A stretch of DNA of 64,000 nt. Source: Nonomuraea turcica (lineage in GTDB: Bacteria > Actinomycetota > Actinomycetes > Streptosporangiales > Streptosporangiaceae). The stretch lies in NCBI RefSeq assembly GCF_030718205.1, contig NZ_JAUZQF010000020.1:62001-126000 (forward strand). The letters are read 5' to 3'. The translations under genes and the position numbers were made by a program. Within the stretch, counting starts at the first letter, position 1, and every line of letters starts with the position of its first letter. The notes below the pieces were generated by a model. The model was not told where the DNA came from, ran no database searches, and saw only the letters and a list, made by a program, of their open reading frames with translations. Positions 1 through 7,925 of this stretch are shown in pieces.

Positions 1-254
1 CCCCCATCCAGGGCTCGGCGGCCGACATCATCAAGGTCGCCATGCTCCACGTGCACCAGGCGATCCGCGAGGAGAGGCTGGCCTCCAGGATGTTGCTCCA
101 GGTTCACGACGAGCTCGTGTTCGAGGTGGCGCCAGGGGAGCTGGAGCAGCTCAAACAGCTCGTGTGCGACCAGATGAACGCCGCCTATCACCTGCGGGTG
201 CCGCTGGAGGTCTCCGTGGGCGTCGGGCGCACGTGGGAGGACGCCGGGCACTGA
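1..254 (+). CDS. polA: DNA polymerase I, C-terminal end (partial)
   Basis: The reading frame is open from base 3 and ends at TGA 252-254; the 5' part lies outside the window. The fragment begins with PIQGSAADIIKVAM and contains LLQVHDELVFE. These are the palm-domain O-helix-distal region and motif C of family A DNA polymerases, and the HD pair of motif C carries a catalytic aspartate. PolA fills gaps in excision repair and removes Okazaki primers. The position upstream of rpsA and coaE matches the usual actinobacterial order. The stop codon lies inside the first copy of a tandem repeat. Confidence 0.95.
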   Translation, partial: PIQGSAADIIKVAMLHVHQAIREERLASRMLLQVHDELVFEVAPGELEQLKQLVCDQMNAAYHLRVPLEVSVGVGRTWEDAGH

Positions 255-384
255 CCTCCGCGGGCGCTCACGAGGGCCGGCCCCGCGCGGACGGGCGCTG
301 ACCTTCGCGAGCGCTCACGAGGGTCGGCCCGCGACGCCGGGCGCTGGCCGTCCGCGCGGGCGCTCGCGGGCGCGGCCCTATGGG
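246..384. repeat. three imperfect tandem copies of a ~47-bp GC-rich unit
   Basis: Units begin at 246, 293 and 339 with GGGC(A/G)CTG and share the core GCGCTCACGAGGG or a close variant. The first copy covers the polA stop codon. The period is 47 then 46 bases and the third copy is the most diverged. It fills most of the 180-base gap between polA and the deacetylase gene. Function is unknown. Confidence 0.75.
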
Positions 385-434
385 GATCTCCACTACCCTG
401 GAGTGTCTTTTCCCCCGAGCGGCACGGGAGTTCT

Positions 435-1529
435 GTGCGGGTATCAGCGTCCCTCACGAGGATCATCGGCCTCGCGAACGTCGTCGTGGTCACCGTGGCG
501 ATCATCGGGCTGAGCCTCCTGCCGACCGGAGCCCGGCCGCACGCCAAGCCACAGGCCGGCGCCAAGCCGCAGGACACCGTCCCGGCGCCCACCCTGACCC
601 CGGTCGGCCAGCCCCCTGGGATCGTGGCCACGCCCGAGTTCGCCAGGCAGGTGGGGGCCAACGAGTTAGGGAAAGTGCCGGTCCTGATGTACCACCGGCT
701 CCTCCGCAAGCGGATGGCCTCCCTTGACCGCACGCCCGACCAGCTCATGAAGGAGCTGGAGAAGCTGGCGAAGAGGGGTTACGTGCCGATCACCGCCGCG
801 GAGTTCGCCGCCGGCGACATTCACGTGCCGGCGGGCAAGTTCCCGGTGGTGCTGACGTTCGACGACGGGCATCCCAGCCACTTCGCGCTGGACGTGAACG
901 GCAACCCCGCTCCGGACACGGCCGTGGCCGTCATCCAGGACGTGGCCGCCCGTTATCCGGGGTTCCGGCCGGTCGCCACGTTCTGGGTCAACAAGGAGCC
1001 GTTCGGGCTGCGCGACCACGCCTCTCAGGCGGCCGCCTTACGGTGGCTGACCGAGCACGGCTACGAGGTGGCCAACCACACCTGGGGTCACGCCAACCTG
1101 CGCGCGCTCAAGAGGAAGCGGGTCCGCGAGCAGATCGTCCGCCTCGAGCGGCTGTTCAAGAAGCTCGGCGCGCCGTCGTCCACGACCATGGCGCTGCCGT
1201 ACGGGGCGTTACCCCGCGACAAGAAGGCGGCGCGGACCGGATCTTGGGATGGCAGCCGGTATGATTTCTCCGGCGTGTTCCTCGCCGGAGCCGAGCCGTC
1301 GCTTTCGCCCTACGCGAAAAATTTCGATCGAGGGGCGATCCAGCGGATCCAGAGCAACGGCAAGGCAGGCGAGTGCCGCAAGTGGTGCTCGCAATACTGG
1401 CTGGAATGGCTGGACAAGCACCCTGGCGAGCGTTACGTCTCCGATGGAGACCCTGACCGGATCTCCATGCCGGAGGAACTTCAGGGTAATATCGTCGCCA
1501 AGCGAGGGCTCCAGGTCATCGTCTATTGA
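435..1529 (+). CDS. membrane-anchored or secreted polysaccharide deacetylase (NodB-like, CE4)
   Basis: 364 residues from a GTG start. A hydrophobic segment at about residues 9-29 is a signal anchor or signal peptide. A Pro/Ala-rich linker follows, then the NodB domain from about residue 75 (KVPVLMYHRL). The metal-binding motif is visible: FDDG (Asp143, Asp144) and the HxxxH pair in NHTWGH (His215, His219). CE4 enzymes remove acetyl groups from amino sugars of chitin, peptidoglycan or other polysaccharides outside the cell. The substrate cannot be told. The gene is 180 bases after polA and on the same strand as rpsA, which has its own promoter. Confidence 0.85.
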   Translation: MRVSASLTRIIGLANVVVVTVAIIGLSLLPTGARPHAKPQAGAKPQDTVPAPTLTPVGQPPGIVATPEFARQVGANELGKVPVLMYHRLLRKRMASLDRTPDQLMKELEKLAKRGYVPITAAEFAAGDIHVPAGKFPVVLTFDDGHPSHFALDVNGNPAPDTAVAVIQDVAARYPGFRPVATFWVNKEPFGLRDHASQAAALRWLTEHGYEVANHTWGHANLRALKRKRVREQIVRLERLFKKLGAPSSTTMALPYGALPRDKKAARTGSWDGSRYDFSGVFLAGAEPSLSPYAKNFDRGAIQRIQSNGKAGECRKWCSQYWLEWLDKHPGERYVSDGDPDRISMPEELQGNIVAKRGLQVIVY

Positions 1530-1541
1530 CCTCTCCCCGGA

Positions 1542-1570
1542 TTGACCCCGTGCCCCAGGTCTCATATGCT
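1542..1570 (+). promoter_or_regulatory. probable rpsA promoter
   Basis: TTGACC (1542-1547), a 17-base spacer and TATGCT (1565-1570) match a housekeeping sigma-70-type promoter. Transcription would start near 1577, giving a leader of about 145 bases before the rpsA ATG at 1722. In other bacteria the rpsA leader is a site of S1 autoregulation; no specific structure was established here. Confidence 0.6.
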
Positions 1571-1721
1571 GATCGCTGCGCTGTGGGCTCGCGCGCGCCT
1601 CAGACGGAGCGGGCTCGCGCTCGGTCACGTCGATGTCGTAATTCCTCGGCTTGATGCGGAAGAGGGCCTGCCGCGCATCCGCCACATCGACATCCTGTCC
1701 GCGTTCGGAGCAATTCCACAC

Positions 1722-3209
1722 ATGACGTCCAGCACTGAGGCCACCTCGAGCACCCCGCAGGTAGCGGTCAACGACATCGGGTCCGAGGAAGCCTTCCTCG
1801 CCGCGATCGACGAGACCATCAAGTACTTCAACGACGGTGACATTGTTGAGGGCACCGTCGTCAAGGTCGATCGAGACGAGGTCCTTCTCGATATCGGCTA
1901 CAAGACCGAGGGTGTCATCCCCTCGCGCGAGCTTTCGATCAAGCACGATGTCGATCCGGCTGACGTCGTGGAGGTCGGCGAACATGTCGAGGCCCTGGTT
2001 CTCCAGAAGGAGGACAAGGAGGGCCGGCTGATCCTGTCCAAGAAGCGCGCCCAGTACGAGCGCGCCTGGGGCACGATCGAGAAGATCAAGGACGAGGACG
2101 GCATCGTCACCGGCACCGTCATCGAGGTCGTCAAGGGCGGCCTCATCCTCGACATCGGGCTGCGCGGCTTCCTGCCGGCCTCCCTGGTCGAGATGCGCCG
2201 GGTCCGCGACCTGCAGCCCTACGTCGGCCGCGAGCTCGAAGCCAAGATCATAGAGCTCGACAAGAACCGCAACAACGTGGTCCTGTCGCGCCGCGCCTGG
2301 CTCGAGCAGACGCAGTCCGAGGTTCGCCAGACGTTCCTCAACACCCTCCAGAAGGGTCAGGTCCGCAAGGGCGTCGTCTCCTCGATCGTCAACTTCGGCG
2401 CCTTCGTCGACCTCGGTGGGGTCGACGGCCTGGTCCACGTGTCCGAGCTGTCCTGGAAGCACATCGACCACCCGTCCGAGGTCGTCGAAGTCGGCCAGGA
2501 GGTCACGGTCGAGGTCCTCGACGTCGACATGGAGCGCGAGCGCGTCTCCCTGTCGCTCAAGGCCACCCAGGAAGACCCGTGGCAGCAGTTCGCCCGCACC
2601 CACCAGATCGGCCAGGTCGTGCCGGGCCGCGTCACCAAGCTGGTGCCGTTCGGTGCGTTCGTCCGGGTCGAGGAGGGCATCGAGGGTCTGGTCCACATCT
2701 CCGAGCTGGCCGAGCGCCACGTGGAGATCCCGGAGCAGGTCGTCCAGGTCGGCGACGAGATCTTCGTCAAGATCATCGACATCGACCTCGACCGCCGTCG
2801 CATCAGCCTCTCGCTGAAGCAGGCCAACGAGGGTGTCGGGACCGAGGTCGAGTTCGACCCGACGCTCTACGGCATGGCGGCGACCTACGACGACCAGGGC
2901 AACTACATCTACCCCGAGGGCTTCGACCCGGAGACCGGGGAGTGGCTCGAGGGCTTCGACAAGCAGCGCGAGGAGTGGGAGCGGCAGTACGCCGAGGCCC
3001 AGCAGCGCTTCGAGGCTCACAAGAAGCAGATCGAGGAGGCCCGCAAGGCCGAGGCCGAGGCGGGCGAGGCTGCTCCTTCGACCTACAGCGGCGAGACCCA
3101 GCCCCAGCAGGGCGGCGGCACCTCGTCGTCGGCTCCCGCCAGCGGCGCGCTCGCCTCTGACGAGGCGCTTGCGGCCCTGCGCGAGAAGCTCGCGGGCGGC
3201 CAGAGCTAA
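1722..3209 (+). CDS. rpsA: 30S ribosomal protein S1
   Basis: 495 residues. The ATG at 1722 is chosen because conserved S1 sequence starts just after it and GGAG lies upstream; in-frame sequence further 5' is promoter and leader. Four S1 RNA-binding repeats are visible, beginning near GDIVEGTVVKV, DGIVTGTVIEV, GQVRKGVVSSI and GQVVPGRVTKL; the last two have the canonical FGAFV strand. The C-terminal ~100 residues are acidic, then Ala/Gln/Ser-rich and probably disordered, as is usual in actinobacteria. S1 binds mRNA and helps it dock on the 30S subunit. A strong terminator follows within 20 bases. Confidence 0.97.
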   Translation: MTSSTEATSSTPQVAVNDIGSEEAFLAAIDETIKYFNDGDIVEGTVVKVDRDEVLLDIGYKTEGVIPSRELSIKHDVDPADVVEVGEHVEALVLQKEDKEGRLILSKKRAQYERAWGTIEKIKDEDGIVTGTVIEVVKGGLILDIGLRGFLPASLVEMRRVRDLQPYVGRELEAKIIELDKNRNNVVLSRRAWLEQTQSEVRQTFLNTLQKGQVRKGVVSSIVNFGAFVDLGGVDGLVHVSELSWKHIDHPSEVVEVGQEVTVEVLDVDMERERVSLSLKATQEDPWQQFARTHQIGQVVPGRVTKLVPFGAFVRVEEGIEGLVHISELAERHVEIPEQVVQVGDEIFVKIIDIDLDRRRISLSLKQANEGVGTEVEFDPTLYGMAATYDDQGNYIYPEGFDPETGEWLEGFDKQREEWERQYAEAQQRFEAHKKQIEEARKAEAEAGEAAPSTYSGETQPQQGGGTSSSAPASGALASDEALAALREKLAGGQS

Positions 3210-3228
3210 GGCATCTAGCCCCTTCCTG

Positions 3229-3262
3229 AGGCCCCGCACGGTTCGCCGTGCGGGGCCTTTTG
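3229..3262 (+). terminator. Rho-independent terminator of rpsA
   Basis: AGGCCCCGCACGG and CCGTGCGGGGCCT form a perfect 13-bp stem around a TTCG tetraloop, followed by a short T-run. It begins about 20 bases after the rpsA stop codon. Confidence 0.93.
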
Positions 3263-3423
3263 GCATGCTCGCCCGGCGACGGCGCTGGGCTCATCCGCGT
3301 TGGGTGGCGGCGCTGGGCCGCTTGGCATGCGTCCGGTGGCGGCGTAGGGGCGCGTTGTGCGGCGGGCGATCGCGCGGGAAATGCGGAAGGAACCTTGCCG
3401 CTTTCGACTTTAACGTCGTACGC

Positions 3424-4560
3424 ATGGATGAGATCAAGCGTTTCCGCATCGAGATCCCCCAGGCCGACCTAGAAGACCTGAAGGAACGACTGCGGCGGAC
3501 CAGATGGGCCGGCCAGTTGCCGGGCGGAGGGTGGAGCCGTGGCGTGCCGGTGGAGTATCTGCGCGAGCTGGCCGCGTACTGGGCCGACGGGTTCGACTGG
3601 CGGGCCCAGGAAGCCAAGCTGAACGCCTTCCCGCAGTTCACCACCGAGATCGACGGGCAGTCGATCCACTTCCTGCACGTACGCTCTCCGGAGCCGGACG
3701 CGGTGCCGCTGATCATCACGCACAGCTGGCCGAACTCCGTCGCCGAGTTGCTCGACGTCATCGGCCCGCTCACCGACCCCCGTGGCCACGGGCTCGACCC
3801 CGCCATGGCCTTCCATGTCGTCGCGCCGTCGCTGCCCGGGTTCGCGTTCTCGCCGTTCCCCGAGCCTGCCGACGGGCGGCCGTGGAGCATCGAGCGGGTG
3901 GCACGCACGTGGGCCGAACTGATGCGCAGGCTCGGGTACGACCGGTACGGCGCGCACGGCAACGACGCCGGAGCGCTGGTGACGCCGCAACTGGCCGTGC
4001 TGGACCATGAACACCTGGCCGGCGCGGTCATCACAGCCGGCCTCGGCATCCCCACCGGCGACCCCGCCGAGCTGGAGGGGGCAAGCGAGGAGGAGCTGGC
4101 CGAGCTCAAGGAACTGGCCGAGCGGATGGCGGGCGGGAGCGGCTATGGGCCGTATCTCGCCGCCCGGCCGCAGACGCTGGCCTACGGGTTCGCGGACTCG
4201 CCGGTGGCGCAGCTGGCCTACCTGGTCGAGCGGTTCAAGGAGTTCGACGGGTGGGGATCGCAGGACGAGCCCATCGATCGCGACCTGGTGCTGACGAACG
4301 CGAGCGTGTACTGGCTGACGGGGACCGGTGGCTCGTCGTCGTGGACGTATTACGAGGGCGCGGCCGGCATGCCGATCGACCAGACCGCGGTGCCGACCGG
4401 GGCGACCCATGGCGGCCCGGCGCTGCTGCGGCGGATCGCCGAGCGCAAGAACAACATCGTTTACTGGGGGGATGCCCATTCCTCCAGTCACATGGTGGCC
4501 ATGGCGGCTCCGGACTCGCTGGTGGAGGGCATCCGGGCATTTTTCCGGATTATTGGGTAA
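3424..4560 (+). CDS. epoxide hydrolase (EHN-type alpha/beta hydrolase)
   Basis: 378 residues. The start at ATG 3424 fits the conserved opening of the family (MDEIKRFRIEIPQADLEDLK); the open frame extends upstream but without protein-like sequence. The N-terminal EHN domain spans about residues 1-105. The alpha/beta hydrolase core carries an HSWP oxyanion-hole motif and a GNDAG nucleophile elbow with Asp181 as the expected nucleophile; a candidate catalytic His lies in HSSSHM near the C terminus. Such enzymes open epoxides to diols through an alkyl-enzyme ester, in microbes usually on xenobiotic or secondary-metabolite epoxides. HSWP replaces the more common HGWP. Confidence 0.88.
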   Translation: MDEIKRFRIEIPQADLEDLKERLRRTRWAGQLPGGGWSRGVPVEYLRELAAYWADGFDWRAQEAKLNAFPQFTTEIDGQSIHFLHVRSPEPDAVPLIITHSWPNSVAELLDVIGPLTDPRGHGLDPAMAFHVVAPSLPGFAFSPFPEPADGRPWSIERVARTWAELMRRLGYDRYGAHGNDAGALVTPQLAVLDHEHLAGAVITAGLGIPTGDPAELEGASEEELAELKELAERMAGGSGYGPYLAARPQTLAYGFADSPVAQLAYLVERFKEFDGWGSQDEPIDRDLVLTNASVYWLTGTGGSSSWTYYEGAAGMPIDQTAVPTGATHGGPALLRRIAERKNNIVYWGDAHSSSHMVAMAAPDSLVEGIRAFFRIIG

Positions 4561-4642
4561 CCGAGGTGTGCCCGATCCTTCTTGGCGGTTGACGCGGCCG
4601 ACATGCCCGCCGCGGCCACGCCGAACGGGTAGGGTGCTGCGC

Positions 4643-5119
4643 GTGATGATCGAACGGGCGGTGGCGGCGGACGCGGGGGAGATCCTCACCGTGCAGCGGG
4701 CGGCGTACGTGAGCGAGGCCCAGCTCTACGGCGACCCTTACATCCTGCCGCTCGTGGAGTCGCTGGAGCAGCTGCGGAAGGTCATCGAGACCGCCGTCGT
4801 GCTCAAGGCGCTCGACGCCGGCCGGATCGTCGGCGCCGTACGCGGGCAGGTGTCCGGCACCACCTGCCTGGTCGGTCGCCTTGTCGTCGCCCCCGACCGG
4901 CAGGGCCAAGGGCTGGGCACGGCCCTGCTGAGCGCGCTGCACGAAGAGCTGCCGGAGGCCACGGCGTTCGACCTGTTCACCGGGCACCTGTCGGAGGTCA
5001 ATCTGCGGCTCTACCGCCGCCTGGGCTATCGGGAGACGCACCGTGAGCGGATGGACGATCATCTGACGATGGTTCACCTGCGCAGGCCGCGGCCAGATCG
5101 ATCCCCTCCTCAGCAATGA
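4643..5119 (+). CDS. GNAT-family N-acetyltransferase
   Basis: 158 residues. The GNAT fold is recognisable from LVGRLVVAPDRQGQGLGTALL, whose Q/RxxGxG/A element (QGQGLG) binds acetyl-CoA, and from NLRLYRRLGY near the C terminus. The acceptor is unknown. GTG 4643 is preferred because TAGGGT at 4630-4635 lies seven bases upstream, the spacing expected for a leaderless transcript; ATG 4646 is equally possible. The 3' end overlaps the convergent gene 4998-5693 by 122 bases, yet both ends remain protein-like up to the last ~15 residues. Confidence 0.82.
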   Translation: MMIERAVAADAGEILTVQRAAYVSEAQLYGDPYILPLVESLEQLRKVIETAVVLKALDAGRIVGAVRGQVSGTTCLVGRLVVAPDRQGQGLGTALLSALHEELPEATAFDLFTGHLSEVNLRLYRRLGYRETHRERMDDHLTMVHLRRPRPDRSPPQQ

Positions 5120-5693
5120 TCATGGCGCGGCCCATGTCGTCGTCGACCCAGTTCCAGCCCCACCGCCACTCCGAACCCGCCGGATGCTGGGCGTTGAGCC
5201 GGTCGAGCACCGGCTGAAGCCTGGACGCGGGCACGACGATCTGGTGCCGGCCCCGCCACGGCACGTACACGGGTGGGTCGATCGGCGGCACCCGCACGCC
5301 GTGCTCGCGCAGTGCCTCGACCACCCGTGCCGGGTCCAGGCCGAACATGTGGAGCGGCGTCGCCTCCCTGTTCTGCGCCTCGTACGCCAGCGCGAGCAGC
5401 CAGTGCTCGGGTGCCGGGCTCCGGTCCCCGGCGGCCAGCGCCAGGCCGGTGGCCATGCCGTACAGCTTGTGGAAGGCGGGGTTGGCGAAGCCGCCCGCGC
5501 CGTGTCCGGGCCTCGTGCGGCGGCGCGGCAGGCACTCCAGCGCCCGCGCCCGATCGAGCCCGGCCTCGGCGAGTACGTGGGCGGCGATCGAGTCGACGGC
5601 CAGCAGGGCCAGCACGATGTGCGGCGGCCCCACCCAGTCGTCGCCGACCGCCGTGGCCTGGTCGTGCGCCGCCCCTACGATCGTGGTCGTCAT
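4998..5693 (-). CDS. Clp N-terminal-domain protein
   Basis: 231 residues. Two Clp_N-like alpha-helical repeats are seen, at about residues 5-50 (HDQATAVGDDWVGPPHIVLALL) and 75-115 (SPAPEHWLLALAYE). There is no ATPase module, so it resembles the stand-alone ClpC/ClpS-like N-domain proteins of actinobacteria rather than a full Clp chaperone. Such domains bind adaptors or substrates of AAA+ proteases; a role here is inference. The last ~40 residues are low-complexity and antisense to the GNAT gene. The start lies 47 bases from the divergent coaE start. Confidence 0.72.
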   Translation of the reverse strand: MTTTIVGAAHDQATAVGDDWVGPPHIVLALLAVDSIAAHVLAEAGLDRARALECLPRRRTRPGHGAGGFANPAFHKLYGMATGLALAAGDRSPAPEHWLLALAYEAQNREATPLHMFGLDPARVVEALREHGVRVPPIDPPVYVPWRGRHQIVVPASRLQPVLDRLNAQHPAGSEWRWGWNWVDDDMGRAMIIAEEGIDLAAACAGEPSSDDRPSAHGASPDSPGGGRAAD

Positions 5694-5728
5694 ACGTCGA
5701 TGATGACCCCGTATGCGACATTGGTGGA

Positions 5729-5734
5729 TAGGCT
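5729..5734 (+). promoter_or_regulatory. -10 element for leaderless coaE
   Basis: TAGGCT matches the TANNNT -10 consensus and ends six bases before the GTG start, so transcription would begin at the start codon. No good -35 element was found. Confidence 0.4.
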
Positions 5735-5740
5735 TTCCCG

Positions 5741-6343
5741 GTGTTGAAGATTGGGCTCACCGGCGGCATCGGCTCCGGTAAGAGCGAGGTGTCCAAGCGG
5801 CTCGCGGCCAGGGGTGCCGTCGTGATCGACGCCGACAAGATCGCGCGCGAGGTGGTCGAGCCCGGCACGGTCGGCCTGGCGCGGGTGGTGGCCGCGTTCG
5901 GGGAAGAGGTGCTCCGTCCCGACGGCTCGCTCAACCGGGAGAAGCTGGGGTCGATCGTCTTCGCCGACTCCGAGCGGCTGGCGGCGCTCAACGCGATCGT
6001 CCATCCCCTGGTGGGGGAGCGGGTGGCGCAGCTGCAGGGTGCGGCGGCCGATGACGCGATCGTCGTGTACGACGTGCCGCTGCTGGCCGAGAACAAGCTG
6101 GCCCCGATGTACGACGTGGTCATCGTGGTGGACGCGGCCGACGGCGTGCGGATCAGGCGGCTGGCCGAGCACCGGGGGATGGCCGAGTCCGACGCCAAGG
6201 CCCGCATCGCGGCGCAGGCGAGCCGGGAGGAGCGGCTGGCCGTCGCGGATATCGTGGTCCCGAACGAGGGCTCGCTGGAGGAGCTGGACATGCGGGTGAG
6301 CGAGGTGTGGGAGGACCTGCGCCGGCGCGCCGCCCGCGGCTGA
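5741..6343 (+). CDS. coaE: dephospho-CoA kinase
   Basis: 200 residues from GTG. The P-loop GLTGGIGSGKS occupies residues 5-15, followed by VVIDADKIAREVV and the conserved YDVPLLAENKL of the CoA-binding lid region. The enzyme phosphorylates the 3'-hydroxyl of dephospho-CoA in the last step of CoA synthesis. Many actinobacteria fuse CoaE to a C-terminal UPF0157/GrpB domain. This copy ends after the kinase domain, so it is the short form. Its place between rpsA and uvrB follows the usual order. Confidence 0.96.
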   Translation: MLKIGLTGGIGSGKSEVSKRLAARGAVVIDADKIAREVVEPGTVGLARVVAAFGEEVLRPDGSLNREKLGSIVFADSERLAALNAIVHPLVGERVAQLQGAAADDAIVVYDVPLLAENKLAPMYDVVIVVDAADGVRIRRLAEHRGMAESDAKARIAAQASREERLAVADIVVPNEGSLEELDMRVSEVWEDLRRRAARG

Positions 6344-6375
6344 CCGCGAACCGTCTGCGATCCCATCCCTTTTGC

Positions 6376-6443
6376 GCGCTCCGACCGCGCTCCGGACCGC
6401 GCCCCAACCGCGCCCCAACCGCGCTCCGGACCGCGCCCCGACC
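6376..6443. repeat. six tandem 11-12 bp units between coaE and the NTPase gene
   Basis: Units have the form GCGC(T/C)CCGACC, GCGCTCCGGACC or GCGCCCCAACC and start at 6376, 6387, 6399, 6410, 6421 and 6433. They sit in a 226-base intergenic region that otherwise shows no gene. Function unknown; the variable copy structure suggests replication slippage. Confidence 0.8.
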
Positions 6444-6569
6444 GCGTGCCGGCTTGCCCCGGACGCTCGTGGAATCCACCGACAAATCCCAGGTGATCTA
6501 CCCTGCCGCGTCCGCGTGCGCTCATAAGCAAGATCGTTCCGGTGTGATCAGAAAGGCGATCAGACGACG

Positions 6570-7121
6570 ATGAAGCGCTACATCCTCACCGGCACCCCAG
6601 GTGCCGGCAAGACCACGATCCTGCGGTGTCTGGCGGCCCTCGGATACGCGACGGTCGAGGAGGCGGCCACGGCGGCCATCGCGGACGAGCAGGCGCGCGG
6701 CGTCGCCGAGCCGTGGACCCGGCCGTCCTTCATCGACGCGATCGTGGCCGTGCAACGACGGTGGCAGATGCAGTCGATCACTTCCGAGTCGTGCGTGCAG
6801 TTCTTCGACCGCTCGCCCATCTGCACGCACGCTCTCAGCACCTTTGTCGGGCACTCGATCTCCTCGGCCCTGTCCACGGAGATCGAGAGGATCACGCGAG
6901 AGCAGATCTACGACCGGAATGTGTTCTTCATCCGCAATCTCGGCTTCTGCGAGCCGACCGAGGCCCGCCGGATCAGCTTCGAAGACTCCCTGACGTTCGA
7001 ACGCCTCCACGAGCAGACCTACCGCGCATTCGGCTACCGCCTCATCGACGTCCCCGCCGGGCCGCTGCCCGACCGGGTGACCGCGATCCGTACCGTGATC
7101 TCCCAGCTCGCCGGCCTCTGA
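6570..7121 (+). CDS. small AAA-type ATPase/NTPase (AAA_28-like)
   Basis: 183 residues, ATG start. The Walker A motif GTPGAGKTT lies at residues 8-16, directly after the first strand. The rest resembles the predicted ATPase family with a kinase-like fold; FFDRSPICTHAL could be the second catalytic strand. It is about the size of a nucleoside or small-molecule kinase, but the substrate is unknown. No operon partner lies on its strand; the neighbouring gene on the other strand ends nine bases downstream. It may be an RNA or metabolite kinase, or an accessory NTPase of the island. Confidence 0.7.
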   Translation: MKRYILTGTPGAGKTTILRCLAALGYATVEEAATAAIADEQARGVAEPWTRPSFIDAIVAVQRRWQMQSITSESCVQFFDRSPICTHALSTFVGHSISSALSTEIERITREQIYDRNVFFIRNLGFCEPTEARRISFEDSLTFERLHEQTYRAFGYRLIDVPAGPLPDRVTAIRTVISQLAGL

Positions 7122-7129
7122 AGCGCGCC

Positions 7130-7852
7130 TCAGCCGGATGCGGTCCCATCGTCCAGCATTGCCTGGCCGGGCAGTTGCCCCGTGCGGCGCTGAGCGGCCG
7201 GGGCGGAAGGGGAGATCGGCGGTTCGGTGGCCGGGGTGGCCGACGGGGTCGTGGAGCTGCTCGCGACCACCTCGTCCGTGTGCCGGATCACGACCGGCTT
7301 CTTGGGGCGGACCGCTCGCGGGCGGATCGGGCGCGGCCGTGGTTCCCGGGTCCGCGTCGCACGGGCGCCCTGCGGCTGGACGGCGCCGGGCGTGTCCGGG
7401 ATGCCGGAGGTCGTGGCGCCGGCGGAGTCCGGGGCGGCGGCTGGGGTGGAGTCCGGGGCGGCGAGGGCCGGGGTGCTGGAGATCCGGGTGCTCGCGTCGG
7501 GAGGGCCGGAGGTCGGGGCCGGGGTGGCGGCGGGACTGCGGCTCAGGGCCGCCGCGGGAGGCGTGCCGCGATCACCGGCCGGGGTGGGAACGCGGTCCAG
7601 CGTCGTCCTGAACCCGGGGATCCCGATCAGGATCCCCGCCACGACCAGGTTGACCACGCCGACCAGCACGACCGCGATCTTGACGGTCCGCCTCCGGCCC
7701 GCTGACTCCCGCTCGCCGGCCACGACCGGCCAGGCCTCTGAGCCCGGCTCGGCGACGACCACTGAGCCGGGCTCGGAATCCCGCTTGCCGGTCACGAGCG
7801 CGGCTTCCGGCAGGTAGGCATACGTGATCCCCTTCGCGATGCTCGACGCCAC
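7130..7852 (-). CDS. single-pass membrane protein with Pro/Ala/Ser-rich tail
   Basis: 240 residues. About 55 N-terminal residues precede one clear transmembrane helix (IAVVLVGVVNLVVAGILIGI, about 58-77). The remaining ~160 residues are rich in Pro, Ala, Thr and Arg and look disordered. No known domain is recognised. The gene begins 73 bases after the stop of the large NLR-like gene on the same strand, so co-transcription is plausible. The low-complexity tail makes the exact frame less certain than for its neighbours. Confidence 0.55.
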   Translation of the reverse strand: MASSIAKGITYAYLPEAALVTGKRDSEPGSVVVAEPGSEAWPVVAGERESAGRRRTVKIAVVLVGVVNLVVAGILIGIPGFRTTLDRVPTPAGDRGTPPAAALSRSPAATPAPTSGPPDASTRISSTPALAAPDSTPAAAPDSAGATTSGIPDTPGAVQPQGARATRTREPRPRPIRPRAVRPKKPVVIRHTDEVVASSSTTPSATPATEPPISPSAPAAQRRTGQLPGQAMLDDGTASG

Positions 7853-7925
7853 CGAAACGACCTGGACATGGATCTTTCCACAGTCGCTCCCGCGCCGGGG
7901 CCTCGTGCGCCTTTCGGCCGGTACG

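Noticed and set aside
1209..3266. A 685-codon minus-strand frame over rpsA
   Set aside because: rpsA is unmistakable on the plus strand; the antisense product is Leu/Asp-rich repeat shadow.
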